Shown here: positions 31,185-43,564 of the stretch, one piece after another
Layout: every line of letters starts with the position of its first letter
How positions within the stretch are numbered: position 1 is the first letter of the stretch
Assembly (NCBI GenBank): GCA_023078555.1
Contig: CM041200.1
Coordinates: 6,177,361 to 6,241,360 of the forward strand
Reading direction: 5' to 3'
DNA: 64,000 nt
DNA from: Ulva prolifera
Lineage: Eukaryota > Chlorophyta > Ulvophyceae > Ulvales > Ulvaceae
The notes under the pieces: model-generated
Told to the model about the DNA's origin: nothing
What the model saw: the letters and a program-made list of their open reading frames with translations, nothing else
The model's database searches: none
Translations under genes and position numbers: made by a program

Positions 31185-34100
31185 TTAAGTCAAGTAAGGA
31201 CTGTTCAGCACGGCATAACCTGCAGCAACTCCTCCCTCATCTGAAGTGGACACTTTGGTTCGTACGAGGTGCCCCACACATTCGTTGACGACAATGTCGC
31301 CTTGGACCTTCAGATAGACACCAAACACCCCCAGCTCAGACAGCGTGTCCTCTTCTTTGTGCTTTCCGTTCCTGACCATGACGGCCTTGTGTTCCACAGG
31401 CTTGATTCTTTGCATCAGAACATATGCCGCGAGGCCCGCTCCCTGTTCAAGCTTTTTCACCATCTCATCACCTGCATTAGCTGATTGGAATCAGCAAACA
31501 CCAAAACATCTGCAGCAGCAACATGCCACACAGTGACTTCCAGGGGATGCCACAGCTCTGCCAAGCATACACAACGGTCGGCCCTGCTGCTGCACACAGA
31601 AAGGCTCCAGCCTGTCGTTTCGCTGCCTCAATGGTGTGCGATTCGTACAAGAGACTGCAATGCCACAACCTACATTGCGAAGCAGGCTTTCTGTCGGCAG
31701 CCCGCACCATATAGATTATTTCCACCACCCTCTCTCTGTGGCTTGAGGATGAAGTCGCCTGGCTGCGAAATTGCTTGCTTAATGATATCCGCTGTCTTGT
31801 TGCTTGACGGATCGTCCAGGCTCCAAAGCCCAGCAAAGCAATTCCTGAGCTCTGCAGCCATATCGGGATCGATGAACTTTTCCAGCTGACCTGCACCACA
31901 TCAACTGTATCATGGCGGTTCACCAGGCTGCCGAGCCTGCTACACTGATGCCGTAAATGTTCGTTTGCCACCGCTCTGATTCACAGGACCTGTCATGAAC
32001 TCCGGGATCTGTGGCAGTGCTGGTCTTCATGCGTTGGCGCACACACTTTTGCCTGGACGTCAGCTTCATGGTTGGCTGAGGCTCAGGGCCGCATGCACTG
32101 GTGACATGAGCATTGTAAGCTGTTCTGAAATTTGGACTCTGTCAACTTTCTGTCGTGGTAAGCTGTACCTTCATTGGTGCCTACAACCTCCTGTGGGCTA
32201 CTAAGCAAGTTCTCCTAGGCGACTAGAATCACTGATTGGTGTGGCATGAGGTGCGCTGGAGAGTGTAACCTGTTTTCCTTGCAGACAAATGACAAAGGCG
32301 CATGCTCACATCGCACCGAGGCCTTCTCAGCCTCCTTGAGGCCACACCAGCATAAAAGCCACTGGCAGACGTGGAAAATCACACAGATCCACGAAATTAT
32401 TGGATTGATGCTGCTGACATGCATGCAGTTTGAGGGTACACGGTTGCCGCAGATATGAGACACCTGGAGGGCGAAGCAATGCCTGCCCCCGAAAATGACA
32501 GAATCGATCAATCCACAACAGCCAGCACGACAAGCTGGTCAAAAAAGCTATGTGGCATGAGACTGGACCAGGCCAGATGTCGCATGGCGTCTGCATGTGT
32601 CTACATGAAACTGAAGCAAAACTGTGGCCGATGCACTGTGGAGGTGACGTGGGCCCGCGCAAAGAGGATATGCAATTCAAAAGCAAGCATTTCCGCATCA
32701 AAACGCAGCTGCACACCCGGACAAGGGACAAGTGACAGGGAACTTGCCCAGTTGCAGATCGCAAGGCAATGCCGGCACTGAGTATGTTGGGCCAGAGAGG
32801 TATGAATGGTGACCACCAGTGGCGCACCTGGCACGGCAAGGTCCTGCTGAATTTTTTTGGCTCCGACGAGCTGATATGCGACTGACGGGCAACTGACTGC
32901 GCTGCACTGCTCCATCATCTCCCTCGCCTGCCACTCATCTGCTGTAGGGTAGTCATCTGGTGTGTAGCCGGCTCGCAGGTAAAACACGGAAACGGTATTG
33001 CCGTTTATGCTGCAGTATTCCAGAGCTGCAGTGTTAGCTGTGGCATCGGTGCAGCATTTGTGCATAGATTGCAAGCAGAAGAATGGTGCGGACACATCAT
33101 AATCGATTGTTCGAGGCATCTAGGCTGCAGGCTGCAGGCCAGAATGAGCTGTTTGCGCTCCTGCGCCCCTGGCTCAGCTCGTTCCACTCTCACAGATCTG
33201 AAGAGAACATGGAGCATGACCAGACACGCCACAGGGTACTCATGGCAGTCTCCTATGCACAACCCTCTGCATGGCTAGAGAGTGACTTTGCAGGACCCGA
33301 CACAGCAAGCTGAACGACTGGTTGCACAAGAGCTCTGAGACAGGCGAGGCGGCACCTCATGTGCCCTGATTCGTCGATCCTCCCGTGTGCAGCAATTTCA
33401 GCGAGTGACAGCCGGGCAACACGCGTTGCATGCCGCTCCCAGATGCTGCCTTGCAGCCACCTCTGGTCGAACGCATTGCGCTCGCCTGGCTGGACCACAA
33501 ACACCACGATTGTGCCGTTGCCGTCCACGTCATGCATCGTGCAGAAGGCACGGTGTGCAGCTGCAATGCCGTCCGCAAAGCCGTGCAGGGTGTTCTGCCC
33601 TGGGAGCTGCTCCGGTTTGATGGAGTTGGCAGAAGGAAATCGGGAAAGAAGGTACTGGTGCAGCTTGCTGAGTTGGGTGCTGAGAGCGCCAAAAGACGCA
33701 GCTATGGTGTTCAATTCCACCTGCATGCAGAGCAATTGTCGTTCAACGGCTGGGAATGTTGCAGCAATACAGTGTTGACAACGATCTCAGCCAATGCAGC
33801 GTTGCGAAGTGCTATGCCTCAAGACAGTCTGCGACCAGCGTAATGGCTAGGGAAGCCAGCCTGATTGGAGAAGATCATTTCGGGCTTGACGTGCGTGGAC
33901 AAAGCCACGGATCATCGGCACCTTTGTGGACATGGGCCTGGCGCCCGAGGACTGTGGAGGGGGGCAGCCCCAACACAGCTTTGAGTCAAGCTGAGGACGG
34001 CATGGGCAAGCAGGCATCCATGAAGAAGCTAGGCTGAACTTCCTACCTGCAGAAGCTTGCCGGACGGACCGTCGATCATGTAATCCGAACGATGTAACCC

Positions 34101-34544
34101 CAGATTAATCGGAGACCCAAATCGCTTCCGAGCTTCAATCGTTTCGTTGTGCAGTTTCAGTAGCTTTCCAGTGAATTCATCATACTGGGCAGCAAGCTTT
34201 AAAGAGCTATTCAGGTATTCGTTGTTCTCGCTGATGGCCTGTACAAGCGTAGAGAACCCGGGCATGGTTCGCTGCACGAGCCGGAACTCCGCGGAAGGGA
34301 ACGGGGTCGGGAACAGGGCCATTGGGGCATGTACGACGCTAACATCATGCACTCCGTCCCCTTGTCCAACAATCTGCAACAGCATATGAGCGCTGCGACC
34401 GATATATGCGTGATCGTACGTGCCGGCAGCGACGATGTTTGCAGCATTGCCTGATGACGCGCAGTTCGCCGTACGCACCAAGCCGTTGAGGTGCGACCAG
34501 GCGACCGCCTCTTCTACGATAGCCTCCTCAGCACGATTTGCCAT
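31185..34544 (-). CDS. GSH2: Glutathione synthetase, eukaryotic type, multi-exon
   Basis: This enzyme joins glycine to gamma-glutamylcysteine using ATP. Exon 1 starts at an ATG at 34544 ([20 protein letters not shown]). The next block (about 34350-34040) has [13 protein letters not shown] and [19 protein letters not shown], then [11 protein letters not shown]. The block at about 33730-33310 has [16 protein letters not shown] and [18 protein letters not shown]. About 32990-32820 has [17 protein letters not shown] and [20 protein letters not shown]. About 31880-31690 carries the ATP-grasp glycine-rich loop [16 protein letters not shown]. The last exon (about 31463-31185) has LMQRIKP and [19 protein letters not shown]. 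Substrate- and ATP-binding signature segments are all present, so the gene looks functional. A longer in-frame start at 34649 could add a targeting peptide. Confidence 0.93.
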
Positions 34545-34649
34545 CAACTTAATTGTCCTCCGAATCGAACTTGCGCCGTCGATCGCGATTCGAGTACGAT
34601 GCACAAGGCATTTAGAACGTGCACACTGCGACGGTCGAGTACAGTGCAT

Positions 34650-35730
34650 TGAGATTGATTATCTTTGAGCTGTCGTGGCAGAGCTTTAGCGCAGCGGCTA
34701 ATACATGATAGATCAATCTGAACGAGTCGGCGACGTTTCAACTATACACACATCATCTGATGGCTGAAACGCATGTGCACCACAAACCACACGCTCAAAT
34801 GCTGTGGCATCAGAGGTTCCATTGAATGCATATAAAAACTTCCTCTTTTCCATAGACGTGTTGCATGGTTCTTATGTTCCTTAGACATACTTCACACATG
34901 TAGACACGATCTTGTTGACCATGCCAGTCGATACAGACCATGCAGCTGCAGGTTCGAGCAGCTGTGTCCGAAGTTCATGCGAACATGAGACTGCACGCAC
35001 GTGTTCGAACGCGACAGATGAGCGCCATGGGGGCGCCAGACCCGTCACTCACGGCTCATAGATTTGTGCTGCATGCAGAAGCTCGATGCGTCGTTCGCCT
35101 TACAATTAATTGCGTGCCCGGCTGGAAACGCATACAGCTGCAAGCTATGCTGTAGCGCGTTGACCAGGACCCCATCCAAAGAGTGCAGCTAGCGCGAATC
35201 CGAATCAACAATAAGCCAACCGGTGAAGCCTGGGACCCAGGCATCCATCTCCGAACATCATCTGAAGCCTGGGACCCAGGCACGTCCGGGCATGCCCGGA
35301 GACGGGTTGACCAGGACCCAGGCAAGTGAGTTGTGTTATCCAGGGCATCAGCCTGGGCAGGCAAGGCCCACGTGCATGGCCACATTGACCTGAGCACACC
35401 GTGAAGAGCAACACATGCTGGCCAGGGGGCAGGGGCTGCGACTGCAGCAGCGCCAGCATGTCACGCACTGGTGCTGTCACTCAGCGTAGGGGGTCATGCA
35501 CTCCCGCTACATGGCGCGACCATAGTGGACGCGCAAAATCTACTGCGAATTTGACACTTTGGGGAAGGTTTCCAGTATTGCCTCAGTCGATTGGGCAATC
35601 CTAGTGTGCGATCTCGGCGTTGGGGAGCCTCCCCAACAGAAGCAGCCCTTTTGGCGGAACAGCACGATTCTCAGCGTCGTCTCACACATATGGGTTGCCT
35701 GGGTGTGCGGTTCCTCTGGTTGTTGCTCGC
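34650..35730. other. Intergenic with short palindromic repeats
   Basis: No coding exon was recognised. A tataaaa sequence lies on the plus strand at 34831 but no gene follows it closely. The repeats at 35224-35281 are listed separately. Confidence 0.4.
35224..35281. repeat. Two direct copies of a 20-bp palindromic motif
   Basis: tgaagcctgggacccaggca occurs at 35224-35243 and 35262-35281; each contains the near-palindrome gcctgggacccaggc. A degenerate third copy follows near 35309-35325 (accaggacccaggca). Confidence 0.8.
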
Positions 35731-36000
35731 GGTGCTACCTGCCTTGCTTGCTTTGTCCTTTTAACACACATATGGCAGGTGTGGCAGAGAGGGGCCGCCG
35801 TGGTTAGCAAACTATCACCCAGTTCCAGGTCCGCCGTCAGGGGATTGGTGCACGGCGAGCGCTCGGTGGCGTGCTTTCCTGAACCAAACTCTGTGAGAAT
35901 GGGGCGTGGCTCGTGTGTGTGGGGGGTGTGAGAGGGCGTGGGTTACAACTTAACTTACAAGAGCAGAGGTGACGAGGCAGGTAGCACTGCGCGATTGGCG
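35725..36000. repeat. Oppositely oriented copies of the dispersed terminal motif
   Basis: A reverse copy at about 35729-35770 reads cgcggtgctacctgcc, then tttgtccttttaacacac. A forward copy at about 35945-35990 includes gacgaggcaggtagcactgc. They point away from each other across about 200 bp of non-coding DNA. They match the copies at 2.3-5.3 kb. Confidence 0.55.
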
Positions 36001-36160
36001 AGCTGGTCAAGAATGAGTTCACCAGTCCAGCACAATGCACACGAGCGACAGCTGGCAGCCCGCAAAGAACAAGGAGCCGGCCAACCCCGGCTCCGAGTAG
36101 CGCACGCCGTACCCAGGACAAGTAGAACTCAGAGCGCCCACACCGACGCACACCAACAAG

Positions 36161-36194
<34 letters not shown>
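36161..36194. repeat. 34-base C homopolymer
   Basis: An uninterrupted run of 34 C residues, followed by CA-rich sequence (cacacacagagacacatg). It mirrors the G run at 3981-4009, and both sit beside copies of the same repeat family. The length is probably unreliable. Confidence 0.95.
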
Positions 36195-36195
<1 letters not shown>

Positions 36196-36582
36196 ACTCT
36201 GACACACACACAGAGACACATGCACGCACACCCCTGCGAGCACGACTGTGCGCAGACCCGCACGCACACCCGCACACAAAAATCACTTGTGTTGCCCGCT
36301 GCCCGCCTCACCGCCTTCGTCCGTGTAACACACGCAAAACTCCTCACGCAAACGCGCCTGATGCGGCCCACACAAGGCTGTTTGCCCGGGCCACCTGACC
36401 CCCGGCCCTCCCACACATCCACAGCGCAGCAGGCGCACACCACGCTAGCCCGCCCCACCCGATACCTGTACCAGTCGACACGCCCACCCCGCGCGCTGGG
36501 CTGAGTTCGGTCAGGGTTTGTGCATGCGTCAGCGGACGGGGTGTGCAGGTGCAGGTGCAGAAGTGGGACTGCCTTGCAGTAA

Positions 36583-36625
36583 TGTGTTAGGGGACCAAGA
36601 CGAGGAGGCAGGTAGCACCACACGA
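36583..36625 (+). repeat. Further copy of the dispersed terminal motif
   Basis: tgtgttaggggaccaagacg is followed by aggaggcaggtagcacca, again with the outer tgtgtta and inner ggcaggtagcacc parts in the same order as the other copies. Confidence 0.6.
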
Positions 36626-36858
36626 GCAGCGTGTAGCACAAGAACAGCAACATCCGTCTCGAAAGCGTGCACCTACTGGACTACTGAATGCGCCTGATGT
36701 TAAAGATTGTACGCTACGAAGCAGGCATATACGGTGATACATGCGAATCTGCAGATGTTGCGGGTTGCGATCGCTCACTTGAATCGGGGTGAAACACATT
36801 TACAGCCAGCATCCTCCGCAGAAAACGTAGCGATGCCGCCCAGCACCCCCACCACGGT

Positions 36859-36892
36859 GTTTAACAACACGTTCATGAACGTGTTGTTAAAC
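36859..36892. repeat. Perfect 34-bp palindrome
   Basis: gtttaacaacacgttca at 36859-36875 is followed immediately by its exact reverse complement at 36876-36892, with no spacer. Two direct copies of gcagaacaacccgc follow at 36893-36906 and 36908-36921. Confidence 0.9.
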
Positions 36893-37314
36893 GCAGAACA
36901 ACCCGCTGCAGAACAACCCGCACCTTGAGCTCACAAAAGCGAGCCCTCCCGCACCCGCGGTACACGTTCAGAAGCCCCGTTGATGTGCTGGTGCAAAAAT
37001 CTTATTGCACGCCATTCGTGGTGCCTAGAGTGATTCTTGTGGAGCCTCTGCAGCGTGCTGGGGTAGATTTGGGGGATCCTTTATGTGCACCAGATGCGTG
37101 CGCGCAATGCATAAGCCAGTCAGCGTAAGCCGGTGTGCTTATCTCTAGAGATACGTACAGCTCGTGAAATCGTCAGAAGCGTGATCCGGGAACAAAGTGC
37201 CAGATCGTAAGATGGCGGTAAGCATGTGCTTCCGGCCTGAAGCGGTTTTGGCTTTGTGCCTTGCATGTCGCGATCGCCATCAGAGGCAGCTTACGTTGTT
37301 TTCACCTGTTCGAA

Positions 37315-38013
37315 ATGAGTGCAGTACCTGCTGGATACGCCGAAAAGGTCAAATGCACAAGCCACAACGAGAATGAACCACCTGCAGCTCCAAAGGGTTG
37401 GCAGTACGTGAAGCAGGTGCACCAAACTATGATTGCGTTGCCTCAGGAGAATGTCAATGGACGCAGGTACCAGTGCGCACGGTCTGACGCTCCCCAACAC
37501 TGCTGCTGATATGTAGACCCACTACACCACAGATGGTATTCTGGCTGCTGTCTGCTGCTGCATTTGCGGTATGCTCATCCAGCCATCGCTTTCGTGAGCA
37601 CCCGATCTGTTACGTCGTCCGTGTGGCATGTATCGTAGACAGAACTGCCTCAAAAGGCTAATTTGAATGCATTTTAGCAGTACAGTCTGCCCGTTGAAGA
37701 AACACTGGCACTTGTCTGCGCGGCCAGTGGTCACGCAACCGTCCAGTCAAGATGTCCCACTGTCCAACATACAGTGGCTCCACGCATGATCACCCCCTTG
37801 AGCTTAACCTGCAGACCGGATGATGTATGCTGCCTTGAAGCTCAGCAAGATTTATTTGCAGGTGGCTGCTGCTACATGTGCGCTCGGGAGCAAAAGTTCT
37901 GGCAACTTACCCCCGCTGAATCTGTTCAGCCCGATTATCACGTGCCTTCCAACCAGCCCCCGGCCCCTCAGGCTATTGTGCAGGGTCAACCAGCCGTTGG
38001 TGTCCCCGTCTGA
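37315..38013 (+). CDS. Possible small spliced protein with Pro-rich C terminus
   Basis: A plausible first exon starts at ATG 37315 (MSAVPAGYAEKVKCTSHN) and ends at a donor near 37467. A later block after the acceptor tttgcag (37860) reads GGCCYMCAREQKFWQLTPAE and ends PAVGVPV at a stop at 38011-38013. The two blocks do not join in phase directly, so a middle exon would be needed. The Cys cluster followed by a Pro/Gln-rich tail resembles small Cys-rich membrane-associated proteins in general style only. No family is assigned. Confidence 0.3.
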
Positions 38014-38059
38014 CAGGGTCAGGACGGAGTATGTACAAATGCAGCAGCAACTCATCTGA

Positions 38060-39618
38060 GGCTTTGTTCTGTTCACACAGGAGCGTTGCAGCCTGCACAG
38101 TGATGGCGGTACTATGATTGCTTTGGACCATCGCAATATGTCTTGTTTGAATTTACATCGCTGTGGTGTAGTCCGCTAAGCAATGGAAGAAGTAGGTAGG
38201 TAGTGTGGCGGAGAAGTTGGTGTCAGCTAACACCGGAGTATGGCGAACAAGGGTAGGGAACTGCATGGGACCTGATCGGCGGAACTAGAAGTCGCAGCAG
38301 CCTTCGCCCAAGGCAGCGGTGCTCATGATTACAGCCTTGTCAACAATCACAGTCTCAACTGGATCTGACGTTATGGCCTCGTCCTCATGGATAACTCTGG
38401 AGCCTGGCTTGCAGAGTATGCATTGCGTTTGTACCAGCGAATCTGTCTTGCCTGCTACTATTTACAAGGGCCTCATGCCTGCATGTGTCCTCAAATTTGG
38501 CAACGGGAATCCTGCATGCACGACACCGTTGGTACTTGCTTCCGTCTGTACAGGCACGTGTGTTTTATGCATTCTAGTCGAGCAGAGTGCACTCAGCTAG
38601 TAATCACTGTCTCAGACAAGCGCAGCTGCGCAATGGCACATTTGCGTAAGCGACAGATCCAGAAAGTCCTGGCATGTTGAATTCATCATGAGCAACGTCC
38701 AGACATCCATGGTGTATGAGAGTCTCAGGAATCTGCAGTCATAGTCAATTGAGGCTTAGGCTGCCTACCATGAGACCACCTATACATCAAGACTGCATGC
38801 TTTCTAAACTGCAAGGCCATGCCAAGCTGTAAATGAAGCATTCGGAAGTCCAACGACACAGCAAGTGTGCAATAGCTTAGGCACACTTCTCATGCGAAAG
38901 TCAGTCAAATGTTAGGCAGGAGAACTTCAGTCGGCCACACTAGGCAACGGTACCGACAACGGCACAAACGCTTCACTGTACACACTATATCGCAAAGGAT
39001 AGCAACCTTAAGGAAAGCATTGAACTCGTGTTCGAGCCTGCTGTTCCCACCAACCAGACAAGCATCACTATTGGGCCCTACTTCTGTTTCGCATCAACGT
39101 TTCCCCAAGCTTGCACAGCGCCAACGCCACTCATTCACACGATTCTACTGCATCATCATTCAACACTGCCGCAACAACCCGCACACAATCACACACGACC
39201 TGGCACGTCTCACCAGGCCAGCTTAGGCCACTGCAGGACAGCAGATGCCCTGAGAAGTACCATGGGGCACCCCAACCACAACATCCCACCGTCCCCCGAC
39301 AATCACATCCATCGCATCCAGGAGGGTTCACCACTGAGGCCGCCGCAGCACCACAGAATGCGACCATGCACCGCTTCCGCTGCAACGCACACATCAAACC
39401 ACCACAACAGTCGGTGGTGCAGTGCATTGCCATTCACGCCACAACTTTGATCGCACATAATGCCATGCTCCAGGTAGAACCTGCCTGCTCCGCGCACCAC
39501 CTGCTACCACAATTACCCCTGAAGCAGCAGGATCACTGCCAGCCTGGGGCCAACATTTTGTGTTCCCCAACGATGCCGCAACCTGTATGCTAGCCTGAGA
39601 GCTGGTAGATAGCAGGGC
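38060..39618. other. Intergenic, 3' side of the CtpA gene
   Basis: No confident exon. The plus-strand frame 38387-38680 has some protein-like composition but no motif. 38909-39593 is CA-rich with His/Thr/Pro-rich frames of low complexity. Confidence 0.35.
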
Positions 39619-42600
39619 TCAGCGAGAGGCCTGCAGCCCAGCGGGTCCCACACGCTGCAGAGCCTGCATGTGTTGCAGGCTGGACTGGATGCAGCCATCG
39701 AGCTGGCTGCCATCCTCAGGCAGGATGCCACGGGGATGGTCCCGGCAGACGAGGTCTGGCTCGATTCCGCCGTCCAGCGCAATGTCCCGGTAGTTTGGGG
39801 TGAGGTACTTGGCAACGGTGAGTTTGATGCCGGAGCCGTCCTCCATCTTGAAAAAGTACTGCACCACGCCCTTGCCAAACGTCTTCTCGCCCAGCACAAA
39901 CGCACGCTGGTTGTCCTGCAGCAGCTCTGAATGTCACTAGCCCCACGCAACAACAAAGCGTGTGTACATCTGCAAGCGACCAATAGACAGGCCCAGTAAG
40001 ATGCACATCAGATCATCGGAACTGTCTGTTGGTCGATCCAGAAAAGATGCTGTCAGAAACACTATGACGACTGCGCTGCCCCCGCTGCTATAGGCCTTGA
40101 AACCAAACACCTGCTCCATGGGTGGAGATGCACCTGGAGGGCCCCCGCAAGGACTTCGGAGGCGGAGGCGGAGCCGCTGTTGGTGATGACAGTGACCGGG
40201 CGGTCCGTGAGGCCCCATGCGTGGCGTGGGAAGCCCTCCGGCGGCAGCATGCCGACAGTCCACACGTTGTCAATGACGTTGCGCCGCGACACCGGGTCCA
40301 GGTTCCGCACTGTCTCCACGATGTGCGGGCTGGGGGCAACACTGGTGCTGTCAGAGTCCAGGAAGTAGGATGCTATTGCGATCGCCTCCTCAAACACCCC
40401 TACATAACACCGCCAGTCACTACCAGACGCGCACTACAATCGAAGCATTGTGCGAGATCGTGCAGGGCAATACTTCTTTGCTGGAGGTATCATAGTATAA
40501 CATTTAGGGACATCAGAAACATTCTCAACCGCATCAGAGTGGTGCTTTGATGCCGCGGCGACATCCAGCGTTGACATGGCCTTGCACGGTGGTGCTGCGA
40601 GCGAATCACACCCCCAGGATTGTTGCGCAGGTCGATGATGTACCCGTCCACTCCCATCGTCTCGCCCTCCACAATCGCCTGCATGTACATCGGTGTACAT
40701 GTTCCTCCTATCATATACACGCTGACAGGCAAAAACAGCACGGCTTCCTACTCACATGGACGTTTCTGTGTCTCTGTACAACGGTGTCTGCGCAAACATG
40801 CATAGACCGGAGCAGAATGGACACATCCATCAACGTTCAGGAACGCTGTCTGCACCGCGCCGCACAGAGTGCAATTGACAGGGGAGAGTTCTGCTCTGTG
40901 TCACAACAAGGTGGCAGAGGCACGGAGGCGCACATGCATGACTTGCTTTGTTGAATCACTGGAGAAATAGTTGAGCCGGATGTACTGCGCAGCCCTGGTT
41001 GGGTCGGTGGGGTCCTGGATGATCTTGTGGGGTGCTGGTACCTGGGGCAGAGCCTGGCGCACGAGGGTCAGGCGCTCCCGCGTCAGCGTGCTCGCCTGCA
41101 CATGCTCACGGTTCTCCTCACCAGCGCCCATAGGAGAGCGCCTAGCATGCATACAGTTCCTCGCCTCACAGCAGGCTCCTCAAGGCCGTGTTCTCACCAG
41201 TGATGCGTGTACAAAAGAGGCCATGGAGCACTGCCTTGTTCGGCTGCAGCTGGCTCCAAGATGAAAGAGTCTATGGTCGTGCCTGTCAGAGACCTTGGGT
41301 CAGAGCTCAGCGATTGCTGATCTGTGCGCTGCGATCATGCTGAATCGCCTCGCACAAGCGCCCGCAACCCAGCTCTGTCAGCGCTTGCTCGTCTGTGGCA
41401 CCTACCTACCAAGCGCCAGCTGGCAGCAAGCATGTGCACCACCTTTCTGAATAAATGAATGCCAAACAGATACACCAGCAGGAGCGCAACGCACGCTGGC
41501 AGCGCGATGGATCTCCAGGTCCACAGCACTCCCGACAGGGCCACGCAGATAGCTCTTGATGGTGTCTGCGCCGAGACGCTCGGCCGCGGTGCCGTCCACC
41601 GTCAACACGACGTCGCCGATGCGGAGGCCCGCAGCCTCCGCCGCCGACCCTGACAGCGTCGCAGCCACAACACGCCCTGAGCCATGCGAAACGGCCCCCA
41701 GCTTCATCCCAACTCCTGCATCACAGCAGTAGTCTGCAAAAATAATGCTACTCTGACGGCGGCTGCAGCTACAATAGTGCCAGAAACTGCTGCTGGACTG
41801 GAGAGTGCTCGGAACCCTGCCTTCGGGATTATTGATAGGATCAGGTCTCAACAGCCTTGATTGGTCTCCAGCACGTACTGCCAGCACCTGACCAGAAGAT
41901 TAACGTCATCGGAGATGCATGAGTGATACCCTCACACCATACGCCGTGAACGGCACGCCCCTGAAAGATGCTGGAGCAGCAGGATGACACAAGCCAAGGC
42001 AGAGGACCGAGTCTGGAGTGTGTGCAAGCTGAGAGTGCGTTGTGATCTACGCGGTGCGCGTCATGTGCAGCAATTTTATCAGCCGGTGAATGCTGGACCG
42101 GCGCTACGGCGAGGTGTGCCATGGATGGTACCGAAAACAAAGCATCGGTCGGGCGAACTGGATGACACAGGTGGGAGCACACCCACAGCCTGCTGGGAGA
42201 GGTAGTCCAGCTCTGCTTTGGTGGGGCGTTTGATGGCAGCGCGGAATGCGCCCGGTTCAAGGTACTCGCTGTATCGGTCGCCGAGTCTGGAAATCATGCT
42301 CTTCGCTGTCGAGTACAGCTCATGCTTGGTGTGCAGAGCCCCTGTGCCATCAGAATGCGTGTCAAACGGGCCACCAGACAGCGCAAGTCAGGACGACCCA
42401 CAGTCAGGTGCCAGCACAGTCAGGTGCCAACAGCTGCAAGAATGGTTCACCGGGGGCATGGCGTAGCGTCAGCATGGCTAGAGATAATTATCACATGAAT
42501 TCCCCACGGGCATGTTGTGGATCAGCAGCAAAACATGACTGATTCCATATCGCCCTTGAGGTGTGCAGTAACCATTGTGCAGGTGAGCCCTTGTGGTGGT

Positions 42601-43564
42601 AACAACACCTCCAGCAGATCGCAGAGCAGCTTCTAACTCTCCTGCCCACGCCACCTGAGAGAATTGATCATATGGGTCAAAGAACTCATTTGCGACCTGC
42701 ATGCACAGCCGCAGATCAAAGAGCACTCTGTATGACCTGGGAGCTGGAACCCAGGCGGGTTCTGCCGCTAGCAATGGAGCATACAGTGGCCAGCATACAG
42801 CACAAAGAGATACACAAGAGGCAGCTGCTGTTTCTGTATCCTGCAGTGGCTATCACAGATGAGTACACATCATATACATCAATAAAATGCCTCTGCCAGC
42901 CGACAAAGCATGCAGCAGCGGCCCATGAGGTGAGACTGTTGCTCCCAGCACGGCTGACTGATTATGCGCTGTTGTAGCAATTCAAGATGAGAGACAAACC
43001 ACTTGCCACGCGTGCTCCAGAACCTCCCGATTTTTACTGCACGTTTCACATCCTGGAGCCTTCTCTATGTCACAGAGAGTATCTACATACTGACCGTACT
43101 CCATCAGTCTGCAAGCAAGAGTCCACGCGTGACGCAAAAACCAAACTGCCGATCTTGGCTGTCATACCAAATTTGCAAGGATGATTGGGTCCAGTGCAGG
43201 CATCATGAGCATTCGAACTCAAGAGCATGACACGGCAAGGACAGAGGACTACATACTTCTTCATGCCGAGCCATGCATCTTGGGTGAACATGTCTTCGCT
43301 TTCATCCAGAAGCATGGCTTGGGTGTCACCATTGCCATTTGCAGGTGCACTCTGGCGGCGAGACACTGTCGCGGAATATGTATCTGCTGTTAGAAGCGCA
43401 TTTGGAGGTTGCTCCAGGGCGCTTGCTTCGAACGAGGTGGACGAGACCCAGAGGGCAATGAATGCACCAAGGACGTGACTGCACCAGCTGTGATCAATGC
43501 TGCAGCATTGCTTAGCAGCCGCCTGTGGTCGTTGCAGAGTATCTCTAGAAAAACGGTCATCTAC
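39619..43564 (-). CDS. ctpA: C-terminal processing protease (CtpA, S41 family), probably thylakoid lumenal
   Basis: CtpA-type proteases trim the C terminus of photosystem II D1 protein in the lumen. The upstream-most block (43564-43253) reads a hydrophobic, signal-like stretch (LGAFIALWVSSTSFEASALE) and ends AWLGMKKY. It joins in phase to 42696 (VANEFFDPYDQFSQVAWAGE). Next come RLGDRYSEYLEPGAFRAAIK (about 42290), the PDZ block with GVGMKLGAV, LSGSAAEAAGLRIGDVVL and DGTAAERLGAD (about 41720-41510), a short block near 41060-40950, and GYIIDLRNNPGGV (about 40640). Then come the nucleophile region PVTVITNSGSASASEVLAGA (about 40195-40140) and FVLGEKTFGKGVVQYFF with the catalytic Lys (about 39900). 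The stop is at 39619. The Ser-Lys dyad and PDZ domain are present. The first exon with the start codon and stromal transit peptide lies upstream and was not fixed. Confidence 0.9.

Noticed and set aside
34831..34837. Plus-strand TATA-like tataaaa as a promoter
   Set aside because: No plus-strand gene begins within a plausible distance, and the nearest gene (glutathione synthetase) is on the minus strand.
35938..36504. Long plus-strand frame with a proline run
   Set aside because: It is open only because it crosses the 34-base C homopolymer and CA-rich DNA; no domain, and its length depends on an unreliable homopolymer.
39028..39593. His/Thr/Pro-rich plus-strand frames
   Set aside because: Low-complexity CA-rich DNA beyond the CtpA 3' end; no conserved motif.
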